From positions 1 to 13,596 of the forward strand of contig JANBQC010000689.1 in the NCBI GenBank assembly GCA_027576995.1: a stretch of DNA of 13,596 nt, in the 5' to 3' direction. This stretch comes from Dimargaris cristalligena (lineage: Eukaryota; Kickxellomycota; Dimargaritomycetes; Dimargaritales; Dimargaritaceae). Position 1 is the first letter of the stretch. Every line of letters starts with the position of its first letter. The translations under genes and the position numbers were made by a program. Shown here one piece after another: positions 1 through 9,100 of this stretch. The notes below the pieces were generated by a model. It did no database searches and was not told the origin of the DNA. It worked only from the letters and a program-made list of their open reading frames with translations.

Positions 1-597
1 TACCTAAACCAAAGACCTGACTAATAAATTAGGGTGAAGGGCCTTCTTAGTATAATTGCTATCTATGGACCTGCTATATACTGCCAGGGGGAAATAGGGT
101 ACAGTGACCTAAATTCATTGGTATTGGAATAATGAACAAAAGGAATATCCTATAACATAAAAATATTGGGAGATATTAGCCTGAATAGCCACCAATGGGT
201 GAAAATTCACTCATCTCCCTGAACTGTTATACTAGCTCTGGTATTGACTATGTGGCCTTTTTTTGACACTAGTGATTATGTGGCAGATGTAACTAACCTG
301 GCTATTCCACCTAGCCTTCCCCTGAATTAGCAAGGGAGTATCTGTCAATATTTTTTATTGTGGGTTTGTATAAGAAAATATGGTCCCAATGGCCCTAATA
401 GTCACCATTTTGAACATTTTATTTTTATTAGACAGACATGCTGTAACTACTACTGCTGAAACAGCTTGTTGCTTTTTGTTATAAGTAGATATGTAAATAG
501 GTCATTGATAGAGACATATTTAAAAATAGTACTGCAAATTGTCAGACCTAATCTGACCTGATCTGGACACCATACTGTCTATCCCTATTAGGCCTTA
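1..597. other. AT-rich intergenic spacer without a gene
   Basis: No open frame of useful length and no RNA gene is visible. The only structure I noticed is a near-identical 12-base pair, TGACTATGTGGC at 245-256 and TGATTATGTGGC at 273-284, too short to interpret. The last nine bases before the mobile element belong to the direct repeat that flanks it. Confidence 0.6.
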
Positions 598-739
598 TGG
601 TGAACTTGCCACATTTTTACCTACTTTTATTTTTAATCCATTTTTTGCACTTATTGGAAGTATGCTCCTGATGAGTATAGTCATTTTTCCACCATTTTCA
701 TTAGTATATTTTTATACCCTTGACTATGATGCACCCCTG

Positions 740-807
740 CCCCTGACCGGACTGTACCCCTGCATTCACACTGCCCCTGGCCCAGCTGTGCCCCTGTTCA
801 AAGTACA
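740..807. repeat. Degenerate 17-bp tandem repeat, four units, inside the 598-1135 element
   Basis: CCCCTG occurs at 740, 757, 774 and 791, exactly 17 bases apart, with one more CCCCTG at 734 just before. The first and third units also share CTGT in their second half (approximately CCCCTGnCCnnnCTGTn). Short tandem repeats in the upstream half of an LTR often act as enhancer units. Here that is inference from position, about 200 bp before the TATA box. Confidence 0.6.
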
Positions 808-1013
808 GTTAAAAATAGCTTTCCCTTTTTCCCTTCTATTACTTCACATTGAATTTATTGGTTACCCAAGTATTACCTATCCTTTGTGATGACTAATATC
901 ATTATCTGGGAACTCCCCTCCCTTTCCCTCTGCTTAGTCATCCAATATTCTGGGACCTTCTCTCCCTTTCTCTATTTTTCACTTATCTTTTCATTTAGGC
1001 TTCCCCTTTTGAG

Positions 1014-1021
1014 TATAAATA
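1014..1021 (+). promoter_or_regulatory. TATA box inside the mobile element
   Basis: TATAAATA lies within the short palindrome GAGTATAAATACTC. It sits 73 bases before an AATAAA, a spacing that suits transcription start and polyadenylation within one LTR. There is no direct evidence of use. Confidence 0.4.
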
Positions 1022-1093
1022 CTCCCCCTTACTGCCACCTCTTGGAACAGTAAGTCTATCACTACCTTTCCCTTCTTATTATCTATTATTTTA

Positions 1094-1099
1094 AATAAA
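1094..1099 (+). terminator. AATAAA polyadenylation signal inside the mobile element
   Basis: AATAAA lies 36 bases before the proposed right end of the element and downstream of its TATA box. This supports the LTR reading (R region), but AATAAA is common in AT-rich DNA. Confidence 0.35.
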
Positions 1100-1141
1100 G
1101 TTCAGTTTTCAAGGATTTAATTTCAGTTCTTTACAGGCCTT

Positions 1142-1183
1142 ATAGTACCATATTAACCTTCCTATGGTTACCTCCGGTACTAT
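1142..1183. repeat. Inverted repeat (8-bp stem) abutting the mobile element
   Basis: ATAGTACC at 1142-1149 is the exact reverse complement of GGTACTAT at 1176-1183. A second pair, TAACC/GGTTA, is nested within the loop and lengthens the possible fold. The left arm overlaps the right-hand target-site copy, so the element inserted at the base of this palindrome. Confidence 0.5.
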
Positions 1184-2149
1184 GGGATCCCCCTATATTA
1201 TATAACTATTCCCTTTCCAGACTCCTCAGTTCATACTAATCACTCCAGTGCTAATTCAAAGACCCTTCCAGTTACCACCTGAGTCTTCCAGATCCTCACA
1301 GCTGACTGGTTGGCCTATTTTATCTTACCCTAGTCTTAGTAGTAGTCTTCCCTTGGGATATCCCTCTGGAGCTATCCCCACATATATATAACTAGGCCCC
1401 TATGGGACTAGTTAGATTCCTTAGCTTATTCTTACCCCTAGTTTATCCCTAATAGACTCTATATATGCTCACTCCCTCATATTAACTAGCAAGTATTCCT
1501 ACTGCATGTCCCTTGTATATACCTACCACTAAGTCTTTATTAGTTAGTACCATACTCTGTACCTAATACTAATAGCCTACTTAGCTGAGTCTAAGTACCA
1601 CTTACCATTAAATGCCTATCCTTAGGACTCTTGACAGACTAAGAGTGGTTAACCTGGGTAACATCACACACATTCAATAGTGAGTATACAACTATCACTA
1701 TTCATTATAATCTACTTTTTAATAAAATACTATTAGTTTTTATATACTGTCCAGGATTGATAATATTTTTTATAACTATCCCCACCAGTCTAATGGAATG
1801 ATTGCATCCACCACCAGAACAGGCTTTTCCAACATGACAAATGCCCTATTTTTCATTGGTAGGATATCAGCTTTGACATTCTTAGGATATGAAGAAAAGT
1901 AGACAATGCCCTTCACTCACAACCCATAAAAAAATAGCTGTACACACCTATACTAGTACCCAAACAATTTGGTATCCAATGATGTTTGCTTCTCGCTTGA
2001 CTATTAATGGGAAATGGTATTAAAGAGAATTATTGTGCTAGACTACTTTCCAATGTTTTCTATTAGTCAAATACCCGCCAACTTCCTAGATCATTCCTAA
2101 GCCCTAAATACTTCTGAACTAATTGTAACATATATCAAATGAAGTGAAT
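1144..2149. other. AT-rich intergenic spacer without a gene
   Basis: No open frame or RNA gene can be supported. Apart from two hairpins (1142-1183 and 1389-1414) it contains only scattered short motifs such as CTAGT and TACTAAT. It may be decayed repeat sequence. Confidence 0.5.
1389..1414. repeat. Short hairpin, 11-bp arms, 4-base loop
   Basis: TAACTAGGCCC (1389-1399) pairs with GGGACTAGTTA (1404-1414) around the loop CTAT, with one mismatch in eleven. Such a tight, long hairpin is unlikely by chance at a given site. No coding region is near, so it is more likely part of a palindromic repeat or a non-coding structure than a terminator. Confidence 0.6.
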
Positions 2150-2155
2150 TTTATT
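2150..2155 (-). terminator. AATAAA polyadenylation signal for the small minus-strand gene
   Basis: AATAAA on the minus strand, about 195 bases after the stop codon of the gene at 2351-2644. The DNA turns markedly more AT-rich just beyond it, as expected at a gene end. Confidence 0.4.
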
Positions 2156-2350
2156 GGTAATCTGAAATGCGATAACGTATCAATGTAAATATTGGTGTTA
2201 TTTTCACAAATGACGGGCAGGGTTTTCTTGGCGGAATGTACTCGTGTTCAACCAAAGCGGACAAGTGTGGTGTAAATTCTCGCTGCTTGTTCCGGCACAC
2301 TGGTATTTGAGTAAAGTGAGCGGCTTGGAGTTATAGCCTGCCATTCCTGT

Positions 2351-2644
2351 CTAATACTCCTTGCGAGTCTTGAGATTCACTTGGCCAGAGGTATTCCGAC
2401 GCGGATGATCAGATCCAGCGGAACTTGCTTTGGAATTCTGGCGAGGAGTGTCCAGGTTGGTATCATAAGAGTTGGGTTTCTGGTATACCATATCTTTGTT
2501 GACAGGTTCAGGTAAAACATGGCCCGAGGATAGTGAACGGCGGCTCAATTGGCCGAAGGAGTTGGGAGTGGTGAGGACAGTGCCGTGGCTGTAAGCGACC
2601 ATGGTTGTCAAGGTGAGGGTAAACACGGTGGTCTGAATGTACAT
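2351..2644 (-). CDS. Small putative secreted protein, 97 aa, unknown function
   Basis: I do not recognise the family. The open frame could extend 12 codons further upstream, but only to a TTG. The first ATG after the predicted transcription start is at 2644, and no other ATG lies between the TATA box and it, so I chose that start. Residues 1-21 (MYIQTTVFTLTLTTMVAYSHG) look like a short signal peptide with a moderately hydrophobic core and possible cleavage after AYS or SHG; there is no basic n-region, so the call is weak. The rest is polar and rich in Ser, Asn, Pro and Thr, with no cysteine. Dibasic pairs at 35-36 (RR), 82-83 (RR) and 94-95 (RK) could be Kex2-type cleavage sites, which would free a peptide of about 47 residues. 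TATA (2816-2823) and AATAAA (2150-2155) frame the gene, and it is GC-richer than its surroundings. It could instead be one exon of a longer gene: TTCAG at about 2630 resembles an acceptor and is followed by an ACCATGG start context. Confidence 0.5.
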   Translation of the reverse strand: MYIQTTVFTLTLTTMVAYSHGTVLTTPNSFGQLSRRSLSSGHVLPEPVNKDMVYQKPNSYDTNLDTPRQNSKASSAGSDHPRRNTSGQVNLKTRKEY

Positions 2645-2815
2645 GATAAAACAGGCAGTCAGAAGGAAGTCGAAGTTCAATGTTCGTAACTAGAGTAGCC
2701 AGTCAAAGGTTTATAATAGGTGAAGGTGGTGGAGAAAAGAGAAATGATGGTGCGGATGAAGCGAAAATGTGAGCTGAGGCTGTTGAGTATTTCGGAAAGG
2801 GGGGCACTGGGCCGG

Positions 2816-2823
2816 TATTTATA
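2816..2823 (-). promoter_or_regulatory. TATA box for the small minus-strand gene
   Basis: The minus strand reads CATATAAATACC, a full TATAAATA match. With a start about 30 bases downstream (near 2785), the leader would be about 140 nt, pyrimidine-rich and free of ATG up to the start codon at 2644. Confidence 0.5.
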
Positions 2824-2899
2824 TGATTGGTTTCTAGGGGCATCGTTTATCCCAGAATACTGGAATGCTAGCTCTGTGTGTAATTAGCCACTACTCGGA

Positions 2900-3118
2900 T
2901 TAAGTGTGCTTGGGTGGAAGGGGCCTAACTGTACAAGGGCGGGCCCATCCGCCGTTGGCTATGCTCGCCAAAGCCCCAAGCAGTAGATTTACAACCTTTG
3001 TTGTTTCCACTTCGCTTCCCTTCCGTCCCTCGGGACATATATTCTGTTCGTAGCTTGGTGTAGTTTCCATTAAAGCATATGGAAGAAGTTCATCCAAGCT
3101 GTATAACGAAAAATCCAT
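2900..3118 (-). other. ATG-initiated 72-codon open frame of doubtful status
   Basis: The frame starts MDFSLYSLDELLPYALMET and stops at 2900, about 80 bases before the TATA box of the next minus-strand gene. Its composition is protein-like and the DNA is somewhat GC-richer than its flanks. I recognise no family, signal peptide or catalytic motif, and found no convincing promoter or polyadenylation signal. It may be a chance frame or a remnant exon. Confidence 0.2.
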
Positions 3119-3246
3119 TAGGTAAGGCCAATATTACTCTCTAAAAATACATTTCCCATATATTCTCCCATACACATATAATGTAAACCCTTATATTGCT
3201 GGGCTGAATTTCACCCATATCCTTTAATTATTCCTATACTCCCCTT

Positions 3247-3540
3247 TCACGATAGTGGATCTAAATCATCCATCGCTTGAATTCGATTGGAGGCCCATGC
3301 GCTTGTATTACCATTGTTGTTGGGAAACTCTCCAGCAGCCATTGGGAAGGAACCTAATATATTGCAGCTGAGTATTCTACAATGGATATAGGAAACTGTA
3401 TTCTGCTTGTTTTGCTGTATAATTGTCCTATAAAACCCTGTTGCTCCGGTCATCTTCCTTTGAGCAGTTCTCACCTGACCGTAATGACTTTGGTAGTAAA
3501 AGACCAGCCAGTTGGCGCGGGGCTGTTCCGGCAATCCTTG
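3247..3540 (-). other. Possible exon or decayed-gene segment, minus strand
   Basis: A 95-codon open stretch has no ATG at its start (it begins with TTG), but contains the protein-like run ANWLVFYYQSHYGQ. It is followed at once by CAG|GTGAGA, a strong donor-type sequence on the minus strand. About 100 bases later there are possible acceptors (CTCAG, ATTAG). This hints at a spliced gene, but I cannot fix the reading frame of the next exon and find no convincing upstream exon. The surrounding 3240-3730 is GC-richer than the spacer. No family is recognised. Confidence 0.2.
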
Positions 3541-3734
3541 CTATACGATTACCCGGGTATCCTCCTCCCCCAACCCAACCCACACGGGCAGCGTAGGGCG
3601 CGCTCGTACATCGGGGTGGTATTATAGCTTAGTGCTTCTTCGTGTAATCACGGCTAAGTATTGGCATCAATTAACCAATTGCGAATCTAGGGCCGGGCCT
3701 TGTAGAAGACCTAGGAACAAAGGATGATCGGCTC

Positions 3735-4062
3735 GTTGGGTTGGTCTTTGCCTTTCAAAATAAACGGTATGGATTTCCCCGATTTGATGGTTTAACTCAT
3801 TTTTCTTCGACGAAGTCTTGGCAATGCAATACCGGACTATAGCTAGCCTACACTAGAAGAGAACAAGAGTTGCCCCATTTCCAGACCGGACGGCCCGATG
3901 GAATAACCTTTTACAGGGTTTTTTCCTTTACTAGCCATCGCCCTTTTCTATATCTGGAATAACACTAGAGTTCAGAGACCTCATCTCTCCTAAATCCACA
4001 CTGTATTGCCCTATTGCCTAGCCCTCTGTGCGCTGGAGTAGGAGGCCCTCTCGCTCTGCCCT
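3735..4062. other. Intergenic stretch without a supported gene
   Basis: Mixed base composition with no long open frame on either strand. Short protein-like runs on the minus strand near 4020-4110 are in a different frame from the segment reported next to it, so at most one can be real. Confidence 0.4.
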
Positions 4063-4426
4063 TCAAACTTGGCACTCCTGCGTTTGTTGACCAGACCATT
4101 CCGTCGTGTCACTGGCCGGCCGAATATGGGGTCTATCTATTTCATTGTTATATGATTTGGGGTGGGGGATAGGCCTCCATCTGTGGAATGAGGCAGGCCA
4201 TTAAATGCAGGAACATGGTGCCCTTTTGGGATTATTGGCCTCCAAGACAGTCTGTACCATGGCAAACCAGACCGCCCAGCTTAAAGAGAGTACTGCCTAA
4301 ATCCATGCCATAGTTGGCCATCTCTGTAAAGAATTTCCCATCGAATTCATACGAGGAATAAACTGTCGTTGGATGTACGTGGAATATATAAACCCATAGG
4401 GGGGCCAGACATGATATTCTACACAT
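4063..4426 (-). other. Possible two-exon minus-strand gene of unknown function
   Basis: An ATG frame opens at 4426 (MCRISCLAPLWVYIFHVHPT). A second frame of about 47 codons without an ATG ends in TGA at 4065-4063 and reads as ordinary polar protein (for example NNEIDRPHIRPASDTTEWSG). A donor GTATGA at 4352-4347 and an acceptor CACAG ending at 4181 would remove 172 nt and join the two in phase, giving a protein of about 64 residues. The size matches the 169-nt condensin intron. Donor and acceptor choices are not unique, no promoter or family match supports it, and the unspliced 64-codon frame (4232-4426) is an equally simple reading. This is an inference, not a firm gene. Confidence 0.2.
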
Positions 4427-4444
4427 TGACTACGAATGTCCAGA

Positions 4445-6050
4445 TGTTGAGCCCCCTATTTGACCACGGATATGGTAAGTTAATGGACTAGCCTCGCCAT
4501 TATTAAAGCCGGGTGAATAAACTGTGTAACCAAAAAAATGATGAGGTGAGTGAGGTGGTTTAACATGATGTAAGAGTATTTATGGGGGTTGGATGTGAAA
4601 ATGCGGTACACCCGCAGTGCAAGTGACTAGTGACATCCAAGAAATTGAGGAACAATAAAAAGTCCAATCTCTAAGCCCTATGTTAATATGGCCAGTTGGT
4701 TCGCGATTCAGGCATTGATCATGGGTATTATAGAGGCTAAAATTCACTCCAAGAATCCACTATAACCTCCATGTGCTATCACTCGATTACCTTGTAATCC
4801 ATCAACCATTCCCCCGACATCCATCGCATTATATCCTGGTGTATTCTACGCCCACATAGTTGCTTCTTCAACCAAAATATACATTTAGCCTGTCTGGTCA
4901 TAAACCCATATTTTCTCATTAATGTAGTTCCCCACTCATTGTTCATTTATACCTTATACTAATTAGTTCTGGTTCCAAGTACATGCACTTAAATTGTTAT
5001 GAAGGTGCCGCCTTTAAGTATATTTGAAGTACATGCACAATCTTTGTTACCCCCTTTTTTTTCCAGCCCTCCAGTTTTACTTAAAACATTATTTTTATAG
5101 GTGGGATTTGTCGCGGTGGTTCACTGCTCTAATAGTGTATCAGAATCCTCGTGAGTAGGCGTCCCAATACTGCAATACTAGCGGTTGCCTTGATCAGGAC
5201 TCACCCAGATGGGAAATAATGGTGGGATATCCATATATGATTTTTGACCCTACATAACTAATTGGGGGTAAACAAGTAAGGGCTTATTCAGATCAATATT
5301 AAGGGAGTCCTCCAATTGCCAACCGGTGTAGGGCAGTTGATTATCATGACACCGGATTTTGCTATTGCAAAGGTATTATAGTATAATGATGCCCTTTATT
5401 CAGCTAACAATAAAGGCAAGGGCCTGGCTGTCATAGTGCGGACAGTCTTGTAAAATGGTATAATGAAATTATATCAATTTCCGAAGGTGTACCTCAGTAT
5501 TTTATCTAACAAATATAGAGACTACACCCCATAAGTTTTTAGTTTCACGGGATGTGGCCATAAATTCCTGACTTGAGAGTGAGAAACACACATGAGGCTT
5601 AGAAAGATTTTCAATAAAACCTGGATACTTGGCAGGTCCCCGTTTCCAAATAATGCCAAACTGTCTCTTTCTCGAATTAACTCGATGGAATTAATACGTG
5701 CATATTCACATACCACATCCCTTATTGCTTGGCAGGGTGCCTTGCTTAAATTTAATAGCAATACAGAAATATTATTGGAAATTTAGTATAATATTAACAC
5801 AGAACTGATGCAAAATACAGATAGTGGCGCTAATTAGCATAGAATCGGCGGATCCCATACGATTGCTCAGACGGGGCCGCAGAGAAAGGAGGAATGGGGC
5901 GAAAGAGATGTAAATATATCGGTTTAATATATGTACACCTAAAGAATATAATAACGTAATACATTACTAATATCGGATACTAAAGGAAAGAAATTAAGAA
6001 GAGGATAATGTGCATTAAAAACATTAAGTGCAAAATAGAAAAAAAGACTT
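4445..6050. other. AT-rich intergenic region without a supported gene
   Basis: No gene can be supported. Two short frames overlap on opposite strands at 5522-5786, in AT-rich DNA without signals. A 12-bp direct repeat lies at 4977-5038. A small GC-rich patch at about 5824-5910 stands out from its surroundings but holds no frame longer than about 28 codons. The condensin transcript should end near the right edge; I see no minus-strand AATAAA there, only an AATATATATT run at about 6069-6078. Confidence 0.5.
4977..5038. repeat. Pair of 12-bp direct repeats, 50 bp apart
   Basis: AAGTACATGCAC occurs at 4977-4988 and again, identically, at 5027-5038, enclosing 38 bases. This could be a paired binding site, an old slippage product or a duplication around a small insertion. 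Nothing nearby decides between these. Confidence 0.5.
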
Positions 6051-6169
6051 ATAGCTAATTAAGAAACAACAATATATATTGATGGTGGGTTGAGATGTCA
6101 ATGGTCCCCAGGATAAGAGAGGAGAGAAGGTGGGAGGATCGTAACCAGGAACCGGGGTGATTTTGCCCC

Positions 6170-9100
6170 TTACAAATCATCATCGGAAATATCGTCCATT
6201 TCCTCATCATCACTTTCTTCTTCCGCCTCCTCCTCTTCCTCCCCATCATCCTCCTCTTCCTCCCCATCATCCTCCGAAGACTCGACAATTTGATTACGTC
6301 GGTTCCGGTTTAGTGGGGTTGCCACGGCGGATATCCGTGTACTGCGCCGGACACTACCGACTTCGGCGTTCAAGGGCGTCCCGCCAATCTGTCTTATTTT
6401 CGGCGGGCTCGGTCCACCCCGATTGGTAAATGGATCGGAATCGGAGTCGCCTTCGATGGCATCTTCGTCCATATCATCTGCGACACCGACACCGACATCG
6501 TCGTCGTCGTCGTCATCCATGAGTTCATCCTCGATTTCGTCCTCCGATGATGAATCCGAAAAGGCCTGCGCCCGCCGCGATCGACGGGGTTTCTTGGCGG
6601 TGCTTTGGGTAGCGGTACCCTCCCCTGGGGCCGATCCGCGAGCAACCTTTCGGGAACGGCTGGCGGGGGTTAGAGAGGGGTGGGCCTTCAAGACTGACCC
6701 TGGGGTATTTGGCACCCGCTTACCGGCCTTTTTCTTGGGGGTGGACTGTGGGTCAGTCAAAGCCGCTGCCGCTGAGGTAGCATGGGTAATGTTGGTATTA
6801 CCACTGTCATTGGCAGAAGTGAACAAAGGGGATGGTGAGGTGGGCGACGCCAATGATGATGGGTTTTGGGAGTCTATAGCCATGGTAATGTCCGCCGGGA
6901 GTGGTGGTGCTGCCAGCAAAGGTGTCAGTGCCCCACTTCGACCATTCTCCTTGGCCTTATTCTTCTTCCCAGCTGTTGACGAACCCCCTCCGCCCCGGGG
7001 TTTAGCCGTCGTATCCGGTTCGCCCGCACAGCGTATCCGGGCCTCCTTAACCTTGGCTTCAAATTCATCGAGTAGCGGTTTGATGAGTGCCCGGGTTTCG
7101 GGCCGCTGGCTACCCTGGAGCCGGAGTTTACTGATGATGTCGAGCATACACTGGTGCACGGCATCGTCCCCCAGTTTATCGCTGTAGAGGGGGAAAGCGT
7201 CCACCAGCTTTTTGAAGGTCCGTTCCGTACGGTAAGGCACCGACGCTAAGCAGTAGGCAATATCGCGCCACTGGCGACTTTCGGCACCCCGATCGATAGA
7301 GGGAGTATCACCACCCACTTGCGAGGTGTTCGGGAAGGCCGCGGGTATGATCGCGGTGGTGGAAGTAGTCGAACTGGTGATGGTAGTGGTAGACGACGTG
7401 CGGAAACGCTGGCACAGCTTTTCGACGATATTTTCAGTTTGCCGGTCCTTGTTGATGAATTCGAAGATGAATTTCATGATCCGGGCGAACGCGTCCTCGG
7501 ATACGGCATTGGCCCCCGTGGACAGGGTACTGATCATGTCGGGAAGATTATTATACAGGTAGCTGTCCTTCGAGGCCAGTTCGGTAAAGAATAGTTTAGC
7601 CAGGTCACTGATCCGACGGTCGGGGTCCTCCAGGCACTTGGCCATTTCCCCCAGCTGTCCTTTCACTTTGATCATGCCGTTCAGAATCAAATGGGTCAAA
7701 ACCATGAGGGTGTTTTTCTTCACAGCCTTGTCACTATCATGCAGCGGCCCGTAGAGGTAACCCACGTTCTCGCCGATGAGGTTATTGAAGCAAACGGTCA
7801 GGTCACCCAGCGCGATGATGATATTGCTTCGGATGGTGGGCAACTGAGAGTGGGTGAGGATCCGCACGAGGAGAGGCAGTTGGGTTTCGCAGAAAAGGGA
7901 GCTGACGCACATCATTTTGGACAGCGCCAGGGCGGCGTGAGTCTGTAGGACCGTGTCGGCGTAGACCTGGGGGTTCGAGCACACGTGGGCCGCCATGTGG
8001 CCGTATACGGCCAGGAGGGAAGTGGGGCCGTAGAGGAGTTCGCGTTCTCGGATATGTTGGATGGTGTCGGCCACTTCATCTTCGGTAGTCCCCGTGACCT
8101 GTTCCAGTTCATCTTCCTCCGAGGCCGCTGCTTTGCCCCCACCTTTGCCCCCCGACGGGGTTTTGGTGGCCGTGCTATCGGATCCCCGGCGGCGCTTCAG
8201 TTCGGCCTCTATGATTTCCAGGAGGACAATTTGCTTGATGGCCACATGGCCGGCAAGGAAAAGAAGTTGACAGAGGGGGTACGAACTGCGAACCATGGTT
8301 GTGGCACCGGATCGCTGACTGAACGCCACCGGCTGAGCCTCGGGCGGGGTTGTAACAGCCGACGCCTCCTCCCCTTCCTTATCGACTGCCATTCCTTCCT
8401 CCCCTTCTACGTCGGTGCTATCCGGAGCGGGCGTCGACGCGGGCTCGGGTGTCCGGGGGGTGGTTAACTGGAGCACCTCCCGGGTCTTCTCCCGGATAAT
8501 TTCGGTACAGACCACATCGGGCTGTTCGCTGAGGGCGTAAATGGCATTAACGGCCTGTTCGGCCAGGGGGAACCACTCGTCGGATTCAATCGGATCCAAA
8601 ATAATACTCCGTATTTGGGTAAAAATGGGGTGGTCCCGGGGGAATCGGGTGGACCGCTGTTTGTCCGCGCCTTCCCCCGCCTTGGGAATCTTATCGCGCT
8701 TCCCACTGCTACCCAGACATTGTAGCGCAATGCACGTGTACTTGGCCAACACCAGGTCAGCTCGACCCAGTCGACCCAATCCAACTCTGAGTAGTGCATC
8801 GACGCTGTTAGCCACCAGGTCCCGTTTGGCCTTGGCCAGCATGCCCAGAATGATGATAGCGCCTTGGCGCTGGTGCCGCGGCAGATCGTCTTTGGTGTAG
8901 CTGTACACGCTCCACAGTTTGGCGATTACATCGGCGGTGATCAAATCATCATGCATCATACAGCCCAGGAGCTCTTCCAGGGAAGTCAGTTCAGCCAGCG
9001 TTGCGTGGTTAGTCAATCCAATGAGGTTTCGTACGGTCTGGCTGGTCACCTCACGGTCAGAAAGTTCACCACCACGTGGAGGAATGTAAATCTTGCTATA

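Larger units (their letters stand above)
598..1135 (+). mobile_element. 538-bp solo-LTR-like or non-autonomous element with target-site duplication
   Basis: The segment starts TGGTGAAC and ends TTTACA, so it has the TG...CA ends usual for long terminal repeats. GGCCTTA lies directly before it (591-597) and directly after it (1136-1142). The longest match of the two flanks is nine bases, AGGCCTTAT at 590-598 and 1135-1143. A second copy of the first 70 bases lies at 13524-13596, and its similarity begins at the same base. Two independent signs therefore place the left end near 598. Inside are four 17-bp repeats, a TATA box (1014-1021) and AATAAA (1094-1099), in the U3-R order of an LTR. It holds no transposase or polymerase frame. 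LTR elements usually make 4-6 bp duplications, so a 7-9 bp one also allows a MITE of the hAT (8 bp) or Mutator (9 bp) type with ends shifted by a base or so; I see no convincing terminal inverted repeats. The orientation follows the TATA-AATAAA order. Confidence 0.6.

Noticed and set aside
662..889. 75-codon plus-strand frame
   Set aside because: It lies wholly inside the mobile element across its 17-bp repeats and has no transposon-protein motifs.
5522..5786. Overlapping frames on both strands
   Set aside because: The minus-strand one starts with TTG; the similar peptides on both strands arise from a local repeated GAATTAA, not from genes.
6423..7187. 254-codon plus-strand open frame opposite the condensin tail
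   Set aside because: It is the antisense shadow of low-complexity, GC-rich coding DNA: Ser runs mirror the Asp runs of the real protein, and no family or promoter is seen.
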